From: Pseudomonas sp. 10S4
GTDB taxonomy: Bacteria > Pseudomonadota > Gammaproteobacteria > Pseudomonadales > Pseudomonadaceae
DNA: 64,000 nucleotides
Assembly: GCF_034344865.1 (NCBI RefSeq)
Contig: NZ_CP133774.1
Location: forward strand, 5,890,001-5,954,000
Direction: 5' to 3'
In this document: one piece after another, positions 18,301-27,212 of the stretch
Numbering within the stretch: the stretch's first letter is position 1
Layout: the number at the start of each line of letters is the position of its first letter
The notes under the pieces: model-generated
What the model saw: only the letters and a program-made list of their open reading frames with translations
Database searches by the model: none
What the model was told of the DNA's origin: nothing
Made by a program: the position numbers and the translations under genes

Positions 18301-18955
18301 CCGCTACAACATCAGCGCTCACGACAAATGGCTCAAAACCACACCATGGAGCCTGGATGCCGATGTGCGCGGCGACCATACCTTGGATGAATACAAAAGT
18401 TATCTGACCTTTTTACTTCATGCGCCTTATGTGCAACTCGGTCCAAACGAGCATGATTCGTGGCTGAAAAACCTGCTGTTAAAGGCCAAACCCAAAGACA
18501 TCCATCTGGTGCTGCCAGGGCTCAAGCTCAATGATTTTAAGCCTCCCTTAAATGGTCAGCCAGCCCGGCGCCTGGGACTTGGTGCTCACCGCACCGCCAT
18601 TCCCCTCCACAGTCGCGGCACGCCGCGAGAGCGCAAGGACGCCATCAGCGGTGAAGTGGTAAACAGTCTGCGCATCGTAGAAACAGGACCCGATCGGTTG
18701 GTGCTCTGCCTGCAATATCCACTGGATCCTGATGCCGAATTTACCCCCGCTTCCGAAACACTGGAATTGACGGTCTACCTACAGACCTTGAACGCCAATG
18801 GTGTGTGGGTTTCTCGCAATCGCATCATTCGTCTCAACCCCCGTGGCGAGGGGCATTTTCCTGTGTCGCCCTCTCAATCCGTCAGCACGCCTCCACCGAT
18901 TTTACTGATTGAAACCCATTTGCTGGAGACGGCCGATCATGCCCACCAAGATTGA
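15332..18955 (+). CDS. Type VI secretion effector, VasX/BTH_I2691-like, membrane-active C-terminus
   Basis: A 1207-residue effector starting at the ATG that overlaps the adaptor stop. Residues ~25-190 match the N-terminal region of VasX-type toxins (CPLQQAQVQLLPLRYGLVE; LRDGWLYVIDSVTGHLHEY). The middle is helical, with a coiled-coil stretch near 665-745. The last third holds several hydrophobic helices: about 790-810 (GLVVFLVQGVNLVGVIS), 877-893, 919-943 and 971-992 (FNLAGALFTVLELGGTWLY). This fits colicin-like pore formation in a target inner membrane, as known for VasX; I see no enzymatic motif. A final ~100-residue beta-rich tail ends in ILLIETHLLETADHAHQD. The last 17 bases overlap the first immunity candidate. 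Bases ~17440-17760 have unusually G-rich third positions. Confidence 0.85.
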   Translation: MNSPANLAAAAAPKTAIGSPGACPLQQAQVQLLPLRYGLVEKPFDPRAELKLPYALENRPLGIRLLRDGWLYVIDSVTGHLHEYRVINGLVSALVHKGAKVASDQRSPIEEQPALVFSRRSTLHVSFAEVQWTAAKCTQVTDSREEREHFMQVVALGAVDCKSGGEHLLTVEQGKQWLAEVANQKPQAAQENTEPEKGSPTDAVLLPTVQVSDTPEHEREPYLWEQPRRFREAHIGEFLGQVRAPYQDDTLFLVVQDDLGVLRDLAEYQDRVVGWVDDWTNAGHNERNYLLACYIESLSQLSPADIEKLSEASDDPRVKALLGDLEQVPEPDREQTRKALLDYLNKGGKVEPQDAPVTPELEQLRKQAHAEAFEMAKYQGASPDFTAHSRASDDADRRYYARQHFAVAPADFVERHLDTLIKLGREQNKRIKELVEGSRFSGKRGINDFIDRPTMDNELFQYRADLGRWNRVLERITADRTMLVCAGRYHRSAWYYDAHEPAQLGQAFSAEYACIKDICRSDHASKKILGYLEKHPELTRPLFYTLPLRLQQEQAAQYSTLFNAGMALFNNLPSWLAELKKIEQPHLPALDDLPEHTRAVADAAQHSFSPALNLGLSQALEGFDLTGDKIPDLDELFQRLPKALHTRLLDAAKTTGVTFTVATPAEQAALQTNLKELLRERDYLKTLTRERNQLTHNKNRQGHKTPRAVELQGEIARVRGQLAQLEGQLAGALSPIAELPDQSARLYGATQARAGVTVMFPPAQQQEVRGLLKNIRMGVGTVPNAGLIRSEGMGLVVFLVQGVNLVGVISELTNQSKNKRIWAPVFNAAMATGAAGFTAAQSLADTALKARSAELVAGLQRHALQNMHVQMGKMHIGLGTFTYGFGFVASMFSLNAQYQNWQQATRSGNGSAQSSAVLAGLGASGMATVNAYGLSHTVHATFKVLTARNTETRKAAWAAAGTRLSTVFFRFNLAGALFTVLELGGTWLYNRYNISAHDKWLKTTPWSLDADVRGDHTLDEYKSYLTFLLHAPYVQLGPNEHDSWLKNLLLKAKPKDIHLVLPGLKLNDFKPPLNGQPARRLGLGAHRTAIPLHSRGTPRERKDAISGEVVNSLRIVETGPDRLVLCLQYPLDPDAEFTPASETLELTVYLQTLNANGVWVSRNRIIRLNPRGEGHFPVSPSQSVSTPPPILLIETHLLETADHAHQD

Positions 18956-20069
18956 TAGCGCCATGTCCGCTCCGTATCTCGAACAACAGCGAAAGGCTGG
19001 TGATATCGAGCCGTTCCCAAGCGGGAAAATCACCTATCTCGCGCCCTTGCCATTGCCGACACCGCTACCACCCCATGGCCCTCACATTGGGGAGTTAAAT
19101 GATGTGTTCATGGACTTCGGTTTGGGATCTCCTCAGATATTTTCGTGGCAGGTCATACTAGGTTTGCCATTTAGCGGCGCTTTTATGATCGCCTTTATTT
19201 TCCCGTCCATCATTGGCTGTCTTGGTCTCATGCTCGGTTATGACTTTGCGTACACGTGGGAGTTTGTCGTTGATTTTTTCCACGCTATCTATGGTTACGG
19301 CTTAGTAACCTGTTTCGCCACCGTCTTCATCGGCCTCTGCACCTGGCACCACAACCACAAAAAACGCCTCCAAATCATCCCCACCCGCTTCAACCGCCAA
19401 CGCCGCGAAGTCTGCTTCAATCCCGAAGGCGCCACCGAACCGGTCTTCGTCCCCTGGGAATCCCTCTCCGCCTGGGTCATCGAAGCCCAAGGCGCCACCC
19501 AATACGGCATCCACCGCCAATACGGCATGGGCATCGGTTTCCGGCATGGCGAAACCCTGACCAGCGTCGAATTCCCCTGCTTTGGCCTGCCCCTCGCCAT
19601 CAGCCACTGGGAAGCCATCCGCGGCTACATGGAATACGAAGTCAACGACCTCAAAGCCATCCAGGACCTCGAAGACCTGCAACTCCCCGACGACCCACCC
19701 CACGAAGGCCTGCACACCTTCCACAACGCCCGTGCGCGTATGCATCAGGAGATTCGCGACGGCGAACGCAACCGGCTCTCGGGGTTTTTCTGGTACCTGT
19801 ACCACGTCATGACCCTATGGACGATTCCCAACTACCTGACCGAATGGGAAGTGCGCCGCCTCCAGAAACTGGGCCCGCAGGCCATGCCGGAAGTGATGCA
19901 GAAATGGTCCGAGCCGCTGCCGAAGGAGCAATGGGCGAAACCGAGTGAAGAACTGGTGTGGATGAGCGAACAGGTCCGGCAACTGCACAAACGCCAGCCG
20001 AGGCGGCCGATTACCGAGATTTTTGCTGAAGTGCAGCGGTTGAATCCAAGCGGTAAGCGTCGCGCATGA
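18939..20069 (+). CDS. Candidate immunity membrane protein, copy 1
   Basis: A 376-residue protein encoded directly after the effector and overlapping it by 17 bases. I start at 18939 (MPTKIDSAMSAPYLEQ) because GGAG lies eleven bases upstream and copy 2 has the same geometry. A proline-rich segment (LAPLPLPTPLPPHGPHIGEL) precedes a membrane hairpin, with helices near residues 72-99 and 115-135, then a conserved cytoplasmic domain (CWHHN-like turn, RREVCFNPEGATEPVFVPWE). It resembles DUF6708-type proteins found beside T6SS effectors, though I am not certain of the family. Position and membrane hairpin suit an immunity factor against a membrane pore. The 3' two thirds is nearly identical to copy 2 and has C-rich third positions. 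Confidence 0.8.
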   Translation: MPTKIDSAMSAPYLEQQRKAGDIEPFPSGKITYLAPLPLPTPLPPHGPHIGELNDVFMDFGLGSPQIFSWQVILGLPFSGAFMIAFIFPSIIGCLGLMLGYDFAYTWEFVVDFFHAIYGYGLVTCFATVFIGLCTWHHNHKKRLQIIPTRFNRQRREVCFNPEGATEPVFVPWESLSAWVIEAQGATQYGIHRQYGMGIGFRHGETLTSVEFPCFGLPLAISHWEAIRGYMEYEVNDLKAIQDLEDLQLPDDPPHEGLHTFHNARARMHQEIRDGERNRLSGFFWYLYHVMTLWTIPNYLTEWEVRRLQKLGPQAMPEVMQKWSEPLPKEQWAKPSEELVWMSEQVRQLHKRQPRRPITEIFAEVQRLNPSGKRRA

Positions 20070-21282
20070 GCTCTTACACCTATAGAAAGAGGCATTTTTC
20101 CTGCGCCACCTCAATCCATTACCGAGCGTCCACCGATGTTGCTGGTTGAAACCCACCTGCTGGAGCTGGCCGACCATGCCCAAGAAGGTTGATAGCCTTG
20201 CGCCTACCCCGGCCCTTGAGCAATCCCGGAATGCTGGCGATGTCGAGCCGTTTCCCGGAGGAAAGATAACTTATCTCGCACCTTTGCCATTGCCGACACC
20301 ACTACCACCACATGGCCCTCACATAGGGGAACTAAATGACGTCTTCATGGACTTTGGCCTGGGGTCGCCTCTAGTTTTTATGTGGCAGATGACATTAGGC
20401 GGACCATTTGCCGGTACTTTTTCTGTTGCATTTTTGTTTCCGCTGCTTGGAGGTTTCCTTGGTCTCGTACTTGGATATGGTTGGGAAGATATTAGAGACT
20501 CCATTGAAGGGATCTTCCATGCATCCTACGGCGTAGGTTTGCAAGCAGGCTTTTTAACCCTACTCGTCGGCCTCTGCGTCTGGCACCACAACCACAAAAA
20601 ACGCCTCCAAATCATCCCCACCCGCTTCAACCGCCAACGCCGCGAAGTCTGCTTCAACCCCGAAGGCGCCACCGAACCGGTCTTCGTCCCCTGGGAATCC
20701 CTCTCCGCCTGGGTCATCGAAGCCCAAGGCGCGACCCAATACGGCATCCAGCGCCAGTACGGCATGGGCATTGGTTTCCAGCACGGAGAAACCCTCACCA
20801 GCGTTGAATTCCCCTGCTTTGGTCTACCCCTCGCCATCAGTCACTGGGAAGCCATCCGCGGCTACATGGAATACGAAGTCAACGACCTCAAAGCCATCCA
20901 GGACCTCGAAGACCTGCAACTCCCCGACGACCCGCCCCACGAAGGCTTACACACCTTCCACAACGCCCGAGCGCGCATGCATCAGGAGATTCGCGACGGC
21001 GAACGCAACCGACTCTCAGGCTTTTTCTGGTACCTGTACCACGTCATGACCCTATGGACGATCCCCAACTACCTGACCGAATGGGAAGTCCGCCGCCTCC
21101 AGAAACTGGGCCCGCAGGCCATGCCCGAGGTGATGCAGAAATGGTCAGAGCCGTTGCCGAAGGAGCAATGGGCCAAACCAAGTGAAGAACTCGTGCGGAT
21201 GAGTGAACAAGTCCGACAAATGCACAAACGCCAGCCTCGCCGGCCGATTACCGAGATTTTTGCTGAAGTGCGGCGATTGAAC
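19330..21282 (+). repeat. Direct repeat covering the 3' parts of the two immunity candidates
   Basis: Bases ~19330-20045 recur at ~20566-21282 (offset about 1237) with near identity and no visible gap. The upstream parts of the same genes are clearly less similar. Such a contrast suggests recent gene conversion or recombination between the copies, and the repeat could itself mediate deletion of one copy. Confidence 0.85.
20091..20192 (+). pseudogene. Duplicated remnant of the effector's C-terminal tail
   Basis: This 102-base frame encodes 33 residues (GIFPAPPQ... ending LLVETHLLELADHAQEG) plus a stop. It is clearly homologous to the last 34 residues of the effector (GHFPVSPSQ... ending LLIETHLLETADHAHQD). 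Its stop overlaps the following membrane-protein start by 17 bases, exactly as the true effector end overlaps copy 1. It has no start codon of its own. It is either left from a tandem duplication of the tail-plus-immunity unit or the stump of a displaced effector. Confidence 0.88.
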
Positions 21283-21306
21283 ACCGGCTGCAAAGTTAGC
21301 GGGTAA
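20176..21306 (+). CDS. Candidate immunity membrane protein, copy 2
   Basis: A 376-residue paralogue of the preceding membrane protein and of equal length. It starts at 20176 (MPKKVDSLAPTPALEQ) with GGAG upstream at 20162. Residues 1-62 are similar to copy 1. Residues ~65-135, which contain the two membrane helices (LGGPFAGTFSVAFLFPLLGG; GVGLQAGFLTLLVGLCVW), are strongly different. From WHHNHKKRLQIIPTRFNRQ onward the two are almost identical, with a handful of changes and a different last ten residues. It lies downstream of the effector-tail remnant, suggesting it protects against a related or ancestral effector. Function as immunity protein is inferred from position only. Confidence 0.78.
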   Translation: MPKKVDSLAPTPALEQSRNAGDVEPFPGGKITYLAPLPLPTPLPPHGPHIGELNDVFMDFGLGSPLVFMWQMTLGGPFAGTFSVAFLFPLLGGFLGLVLGYGWEDIRDSIEGIFHASYGVGLQAGFLTLLVGLCVWHHNHKKRLQIIPTRFNRQRREVCFNPEGATEPVFVPWESLSAWVIEAQGATQYGIQRQYGMGIGFQHGETLTSVEFPCFGLPLAISHWEAIRGYMEYEVNDLKAIQDLEDLQLPDDPPHEGLHTFHNARARMHQEIRDGERNRLSGFFWYLYHVMTLWTIPNYLTEWEVRRLQKLGPQAMPEVMQKWSEPLPKEQWAKPSEELVRMSEQVRQMHKRQPRRPITEIFAEVRRLNTGCKVSG

Positions 21307-21316
21307 AGCGACTTTT

Positions 21317-21440
21317 TGTGGCGAGGGGGCTTGCCCCCGTTCGGCTGCGCAGCAGTCGCCCGACCAGGCAATTCGTTTTATCAGGCTGATCGCAGGGGGC
21401 CGCTTCGCGCCCCAACGGGGGCAAGCCTCCTCGCCACAGG
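21317..21440. repeat. Inverted repeat of the GTGGCGAGGGGGCTTGCCCCC class
   Basis: Two facing copies of an extragenic repeat (TGTGGCGAGGGGGCTTGCCC at 21317 onward, complement ending near 21440) enclose about 80 bases containing a second inner inverted pair (GGCTGCGCAGCAGTCG and GGCCGCTTCGCGCC). Three degenerate 19-base units GCCACAGGTAAGCC follow at 21433-21482. It separates the T6SS island from sbcD. Confidence 0.85.
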
Positions 21441-21590
21441 TAAGCCTCATAGCCACAGGTAAGCCTTCTGGCCACAGGTGAATTCGGTCAGATCCGTCGC
21501 GCCCTTCCTCGTATTTGCCAGTAAACTCCCCTTCCTTTAGCCGCCATCCTTTCCCACGCGGCCATCACCTTATTTCCTACGGAGTACGCC

Positions 21591-22835
21591 TTGCGTCTGT
21601 TCCACACCTCCGACTGGCACCTTGGGCAGAACCTGCACGGCCAGGACCGCGATTTCGAGCACGGTTGTTTCCTCGAGTGGCTGTTGCGCCAGCTAAAGCT
21701 GGACCAGCCCGACGTGCTGCTGATTGCCGGCGATATCTTTGACACGGTCAACCCGCCGGTCACCGCCCAGGAACGCCTCTACGACTTTATCGTCAGCGCC
21801 CATGAGCAGCAGCCGTCGCTGACGATCGTGATGATCGCCGGCAATCATGACTCCGGCTCGCGAATTGAACTGCCCGCACCGTTGATGCGCCGATTGCGCA
21901 CCCACGCGTTGGGCCGGGTGTTGTGGCTTGATGACGGTCAACTCGATGCCGAGCGCCTGTTGCTGCCGCTGCCGGACGCCAGCGGCGAGATTGCCGGTTG
22001 GTGCCTGGCGCTGCCGTTCCTGCGGCCTGCCGAGGTGACTGGTGCGCATTTGGGCGACAACTACTTGCGCGGTATTGGCCAGGTGCATGAATGGCTGATC
22101 GAAGCGGCGAACGCCAAGCGCAAGCCAGGTCAGGCCTTGATCGCCATCAGCCACGCGCACATGGCTGGCGGTTCGGTGTCGGAAGACTCCGAGCGCAGCC
22201 TGATTATCGGCAACGCCGAAGCGCTGCCCGCCAGCCTGTTCGGGCCAAGCATCAGCTATGTGGCCCTCGGTCACTTGCACAAGCCGCAGAAGGTCAACGG
22301 TGAGGAACGCATTCGCTACAGCGGCTCGCCGATTCCGTTGTCGTTCTCCGAGATCAACTATCAGCATCAGATTCTCGACATCACCCTCGATGGCGAGACC
22401 CTGGTCAGCGTCGAACCGAAACTGATCCCGCGGGCGGTCAATCTGCAACGCGTCGGCCCTGCGCCATTGGCGGAAATCCTCCTGCAACTGGCCGACTTGC
22501 CAAACATTGATCTGCTGGAAGACCTCCAGCGCCAGCCGTGGCTGGAAGTGCGGGTGCGCCTCGACGAGCCGCAACCGGATCTGCGTCATCAAGTCGAAAC
22601 CGCCCTGCAAGGCAAGGCTGTACGACTGGTGCGGATCGCCGCCGAGTACGCCGGCAACGGCGGTAAAGATGGCGCCGATGACGGCACCACGCTGATCGAA
22701 CTCGATCAACTTTCGCCTCAGGAACTGTTCAGCCGCGCCTGGCAGGACAACTACGGCAGCGAGGTCGATGAGCAAACCCTCAAGGACTTTGCCGAGTTGC
22801 TGCAAGACGTTCAGATGGAGAGCGAACAACCATGA
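21591..22835 (+). CDS. sbcD: Exonuclease subunit SbcD
   Basis: A 414-residue SbcD (Mre11-type) nuclease subunit. With SbcC it opens and degrades hairpin DNA and blocked ends. The start is a TTG at 21591 (MRLFHTSDWHLGQNL), preceded by GGAG seven bases upstream; no in-frame ATG fits the family N-terminus. The phosphoesterase motifs are complete: D8-W-H10, GDIFD, GNHD, and the later H-A-H (SHAHMAGG) and GHLHKPQ. The C-terminal region is the SbcC-binding and capping part. The stop overlaps the sbcC ATG by four bases. An SbcCD nuclease cutting hairpins is of interest beside a genome rich in REP palindromes. Confidence 0.96.
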   Translation: MRLFHTSDWHLGQNLHGQDRDFEHGCFLEWLLRQLKLDQPDVLLIAGDIFDTVNPPVTAQERLYDFIVSAHEQQPSLTIVMIAGNHDSGSRIELPAPLMRRLRTHALGRVLWLDDGQLDAERLLLPLPDASGEIAGWCLALPFLRPAEVTGAHLGDNYLRGIGQVHEWLIEAANAKRKPGQALIAISHAHMAGGSVSEDSERSLIIGNAEALPASLFGPSISYVALGHLHKPQKVNGEERIRYSGSPIPLSFSEINYQHQILDITLDGETLVSVEPKLIPRAVNLQRVGPAPLAEILLQLADLPNIDLLEDLQRQPWLEVRVRLDEPQPDLRHQVETALQGKAVRLVRIAAEYAGNGGKDGADDGTTLIELDQLSPQELFSRAWQDNYGSEVDEQTLKDFAELLQDVQMESEQP

Positions 22836-25800
22836 AGATCCTCGCGATCCGCCTGAAAAACCTCGCCTCGCTGGCCGGGCCTTTTGAAATCGACTTCACC
22901 GCCGAGCCGTTGGCCAGCGCTGGACTGTTCGCCATTACCGGGCCGACCGGCGCCGGCAAAAGCACCTTGCTCGACGCCTTGTGCCTGGCGTTGTTTGGCG
23001 CCGTGCCGCGCCTGAACAACACTGGGCGCGACGCCAAAGTGCCGGACGCTGACGGCGAAATCGGCACCGGCGACCCGCGCACCCTGCTGCGTCGTGGCAC
23101 CGGCGAAGGTTATGCCGAAGTGGATTTCGTCGGCATCGACGGCCGCCGCTACCGGGCGCGCTGGGAAGCCAATCGCGCTCGGGAAAAGGCTGGCGGCAAG
23201 CTGCAAGCCAGTCGCCAAAGCCTGCGCGATATCGATCAGGATCAACTGCTGGCCAGCCAGAAAGGCGACTATAAAACTCAACTCGAAGCCGCGCTGGGCC
23301 TGAACTTCGAACAGTTCACCCGCGCCGTGCTGCTGGCCCAAAGCGAGTTCAGCGCCTTCCTCAAGGCGGACGACAACGACCGCAGTGAACTGCTGGAAAA
23401 ACTCACCGACACTGCGCTCTACACGCGCTTGGGTCGCCGGGCGTTCGACAAGACCAAAGAGGCTCGCGAGGCCCACAAACTGTTGCAGGATCAGGCCACC
23501 GGCGTCACGCCGTTGTCCCCCGAGGCGCGCGCCGAGCTGGATGAGCGCTTCAACGAAGCCCAGCAGCAACTCAAGACCCAGCAAGCGCAACTCAAGCAAC
23601 TTGAAGAGCAACACACCTGGCTGAAGAACCTGCGCCAGTTGCAGGACGACCAACAGAGCGCCAACGAACAACTGCAATCGGCCCAGCAACACTGGGAGAG
23701 TCTGGCCGGCGAACGGCTGAAGCTGACGCGCCTGGAGCAACTGGCGCCGCAGCGGCATCAATTTGCGCGCAAAACTGAACTCACCGCGCAGCTCACGCCG
23801 CTGGCGGCGCAGATTCAGCAGCACACGCAACAGCAACAGGAACTGACCGAGCGCCAGACTCAACTCGAACAGAGCCTGAGTGGCGCCCACGTCGCGTTGA
23901 CTGACGCGCAAAACCAGCACAGTGCCGGTGCGCCGTTGCTGCGTCAGGCCTTTGAAGAGCAAAGCACCCTCGCCCGTCTGGCGAAAGATGCGAGCCTGAG
24001 CGCCGACCTCAAGCAACAGGCCGAACTGGCCTGCACTCAGGGTCAGAGCACCATTCAAGGTTTGCTCGACCAGCAAAAACAAGTTGCTGAACGCTTACAA
24101 CGCATCGCCGGGGAGCTTGAGCAAAGCGTTCACCTGGCGCCGTTGAGTGAGGCCTGGAACGCTTACCGCGATCGTCTGCAACAACTGATGCTGATCGGCA
24201 ATCGCCTGAACAAAGGCCAGGCCGAACTGGCCGCCCTTGAACATAGTGCCACCCGCGCCGCCGAAGAACTGGCCGAGCAAAAGCAGAATCTGGAAGTGCT
24301 CTACAAAGAGGCCGGCGCCGAACCTGAAGCCGTGGCCGAGCAGATCCAGTTGTTGAGCACGCTGCTACAGGACAACCGCAAGCAACTGCGCGCCTTCGAA
24401 GAACTGACGCGTCTGTGGGCCAGTCAGCAGGAACTGGACAAGCGCGGCGCCGAGCTTCAACAGCGCCAGCTCGCCGCCCAGCAAGAACGCGAGCGCCTGA
24501 CGCAGGACGGGGTGAAAACCAAGGCTGAACTGACCGTCGCCGAGCAGACCCTGACCGTCACTCGCGAACTGCTGGAGCGCCAACGCCTGGCCCGCAGCGA
24601 AAGCGTCGAGGAACTGCGCGCGCAGTTGCAGGACGATCAGCCGTGCCCGGTTTGTGGCAGCCCGGATCATCCTTATCATCAGCCCGAAGCGTTACTGCAA
24701 AGCCTCGGCCGGCATGATGAAAGTGAACTGACCAACGCACAGAAAGCCGTCGACCTGCTGAAGGAAAAACTCACCGATCTGCGCACCGAAGTCGGCGGCT
24801 TGATCGCCCAGCAAAAAGAACTGCTGCAACAGCAGGAACAGCTCGCAACCCAGCAACAAAGCTTGGCGCCAAGCCTCGAAGCCCATCCACTGTCGGCTCA
24901 GTTGCTGAATCAGGACGTCGCCAAACGCGATGCCTGGCTGACGCAACAAAACAGTCAGTTGAACCAGAGCATCACCCAGGACGAACAACGCCAGACCGCC
25001 CTGCTCACCCTGCACGTCGCCGCGACGCCTGGCGCAGCATCTACGCAGCGCCGAAACGGCTAGCCAGCAGGCGACCCAACACCTGAGCACTCAGCAGCAG
25101 GCGTTAAGCAGTGATCGTCAGCGGCTGGACGAAGAGCTGACGGCGTTCAGCACGCTGCTTCCGGCCGATACGTTGGACGCGTTGCGCAACGAGCCGGCCG
25201 CGACCTTCATGCAGCTCGATCGGCAGATCGCCCAGCGTCTGGAACAACTGGACCAGCAGCGCGACGAACTCGGCGAACAGCAACAGCGCCAGCAGACGCT
25301 GGAGAAAGAGCAGTATCAACAGCTGAATCGCGTCCAACAGTTGGAAACCGCACAACAGCAGTTCATCGTGCTGGCCGAGCAGCAACAGGCTTGCCAGCAG
25401 AAACTGGCGCAATTGCTCGGCGAGCACAGCAGCGCCGAACAGTGGCAGCAGCAACTTGATCAAGCCGTCGAACAGGCACGCCATGCCGAGGCTGCGGCCA
25501 ATCAGGAACTGCAAGCCGTGCGCACGCGATTGGTGCAACTGGCTGCTGAACTCAAGGCGCAGCAAGAACGCTCCGAAGCGCTGGAAACTGAAGACCGCGA
25601 ACTGAGCGGCAAGATTGCTGACTGGCGCGCGCGGCATCCGGAGCTGGATGACGGTGGACTGGAAGCGTTGCTCAGTGTCGACGATCAACAGGTCAGTGAA
25701 CTGCGCCAGCAATTGCAGCTCAGCGAAAAAGCCATCGAACAAGCCAAGGTGCTGTTGCAGGAGCGCGATGAGCGCTTGCTCAAGCATCAAGCGCAACACA

Positions 25801-26471
25801 ACGGCAACCTCGACGCCGAGCAACTGGCAGCCGCGCTGACGGAACTGCAAAACCTGTTTGCCGCCAGTGAGCATTCTTGCGCCGAACTGCGCGCCGAACA
25901 GGCCGAAGATCAGCGCCGGCAAAATGCCAATCAGGCGTTGGCCCAGCAAATCGCCGACGCCTACACCGAGTACCAGCGTTGGGCACGTTTGAATGCCTTG
26001 ATCGGCTCGGCCACCGGCGACACCTTCCGCAAGATCGCCCAGGCCTACAACCTCGACCTGTTGGTGCATCACGCTAACGTGCAGTTGCGGCAACTGGTGC
26101 GGCGCTATCGCCTGAAACGTGGCGGCAGCATGCTGGGTTTGTTGGTGATGGACACCGAGATGGGCGACGAACTGCGCTCGGTGCATTCGTTGTCCGGCGG
26201 CGAAACGTTCCTGGTGTCATTGGCATTGGCGCTCGGCTTGGCGTCGATGGCGTCGAGCACACTGAAAATCGAATCGCTGTTCATCGACGAAGGCTTCGGC
26301 AGCCTCGATCCGGAATCCCTGCAACTGGCCATGGACGCCCTCGACGGCTTGCAGGCGCAGGGCCGCAAGGTCGCGGTGATCTCACACGTACAGGAAATGC
26401 ATGAGCGGATTCCGGTGCAGATTCAGGTCCGCCGTCAGGGCAATGGCCTGAGCACCCTGGAGGTGAAATGA
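22832..26471 (+). pseudogene. sbcC: Exonuclease subunit SbcC, frameshifted as sequenced
   Basis: The large ATPase subunit of SbcCD, an SMC/Rad50-like protein of about 1210 codons. Part one has Walker A G37-PTGAGKS-T45, the first long coiled coil and the zinc hook C605-P-V-C608. Part two has the return coiled coil, the ABC signature HSLSGGE and Walker B SLFIDEGFGSLD. The frame breaks between about 25000 and 25050: the first frame ends at 25063, while the second is recognisable from about 25041 (LRSAETASQQATQHLSTQ). One extra or two missing bases would explain it. All functional motifs survive on either side, so I favour a sequencing error. The gene overlaps sbcD and the following transferase gene. 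Confidence 0.9.
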
Positions 26472-27064
26472 CCACGCTCTATTCCTTCCGCCGCTGCCCC
26501 TACGCCATGCGCGCTCGCATGGCACTGCGTTATTGCGGGGTTGAAGTGCAGATTGTCGAGGTCAGCCTGAAGGCAAAACCGGCCGAGATGCTCGCGCTGT
26601 CGAGCAAGGGCACGGTGCCGGTGCTGGAGGTTGATGGTCGGGTGATTGATGAGAGTCTTGCGATCATGCACTGGGCGTTGGCGCAGAACGATCCTGAGGA
26701 TTGGTTGCTCAAGGATGACCCCGCCGGGCAGCAACGCATTGCTGAACTGATCGAAGAAAACGATCAGGTGTTCAAGGTGCATTTGAATCACTACAAGTAC
26801 GCCGAACGCTATCCCGAGCAACCGATGGAACATTATCGGGCTGAGGGTGAGGTGTTCTTGCGTAAGCTGGATGAATTGCTAGAGGGCCGAGACTACTTGC
26901 TCGCCGGGCACCTAAGCTTGGCAGATGTCGCGTTGATGCCGTTTGTGAGGCAGTTCGCGCACGTGGATCGGGACTGGTTCGGGCAGACGCCTTTCCTGCG
27001 GTTGCAGGCGTGGCTCCAACACTTCCTCGATTCAGAACTGTTTACCGGCGTAATGAAAAAGTAA
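26468..27064 (+). CDS. Glutathione S-transferase-like protein
   Basis: A 198-residue protein with the two-domain glutathione transferase layout. The thioredoxin-like N-terminal domain (residues 1-75) carries a possible redox cysteine in RRCPYAMRARMAL and the cis-proline motif KGTVPVLEVDGRVIDES. The helical C-terminal domain follows, with the conserved Asp of LSLADVALMPFVRQF. No signal peptide is present. Its ATG overlaps the sbcC stop (ATGA), so it is in the sbcDC transcription unit, an arrangement often seen in pseudomonads. The substrate is unknown; similarity to glutaredoxin-like transferases suggests thiol chemistry. A repeat element follows the stop. Confidence 0.88.
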   Translation: MTTLYSFRRCPYAMRARMALRYCGVEVQIVEVSLKAKPAEMLALSSKGTVPVLEVDGRVIDESLAIMHWALAQNDPEDWLLKDDPAGQQRIAELIEENDQVFKVHLNHYKYAERYPEQPMEHYRAEGEVFLRKLDELLEGRDYLLAGHLSLADVALMPFVRQFAHVDRDWFGQTPFLRLQAWLQHFLDSELFTGVMKK

Positions 27065-27079
27065 GAACACATCAACACT

Positions 27080-27201
27080 GTGGCGAGGGGCTTGCCCCCG
27101 TTCGGCTGCGCAGCAGTCGTAAAACCAAGCAACTCGGTTGGTCTGAAAAACTGTGTGGGGCTGCTTCGCAACCCAACGGGGGCAAGCCCCCTCGCCACAA
27201 T
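27080..27201. repeat. Inverted repeat of the GTGGCGAGGGG class
   Basis: Facing copies of the same extragenic repeat as at 21317 (TGTGGCGAGGGGCTTGCCCC near 27080; complement ending near 27201), again with an inner pair around GCTGCGCAGC and GCTGCTTCGC. It lies between two convergent genes and may act as a bidirectional terminator-like hairpin. Confidence 0.85.
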
Positions 27202-27212
27202 TGACCGCGTTC

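Noticed and set aside
12469..21306. Prophage tail region
   Set aside because: The spike gene is a T6SS VgrG with DUF4123 adaptor and toxin; no capsid, terminase, tail tube or lysis genes are present.
21317..21482. Insertion-sequence ends
   Set aside because: The inverted repeats recur at intergenic sites without any transposase frame between them and fit an extragenic palindrome family.
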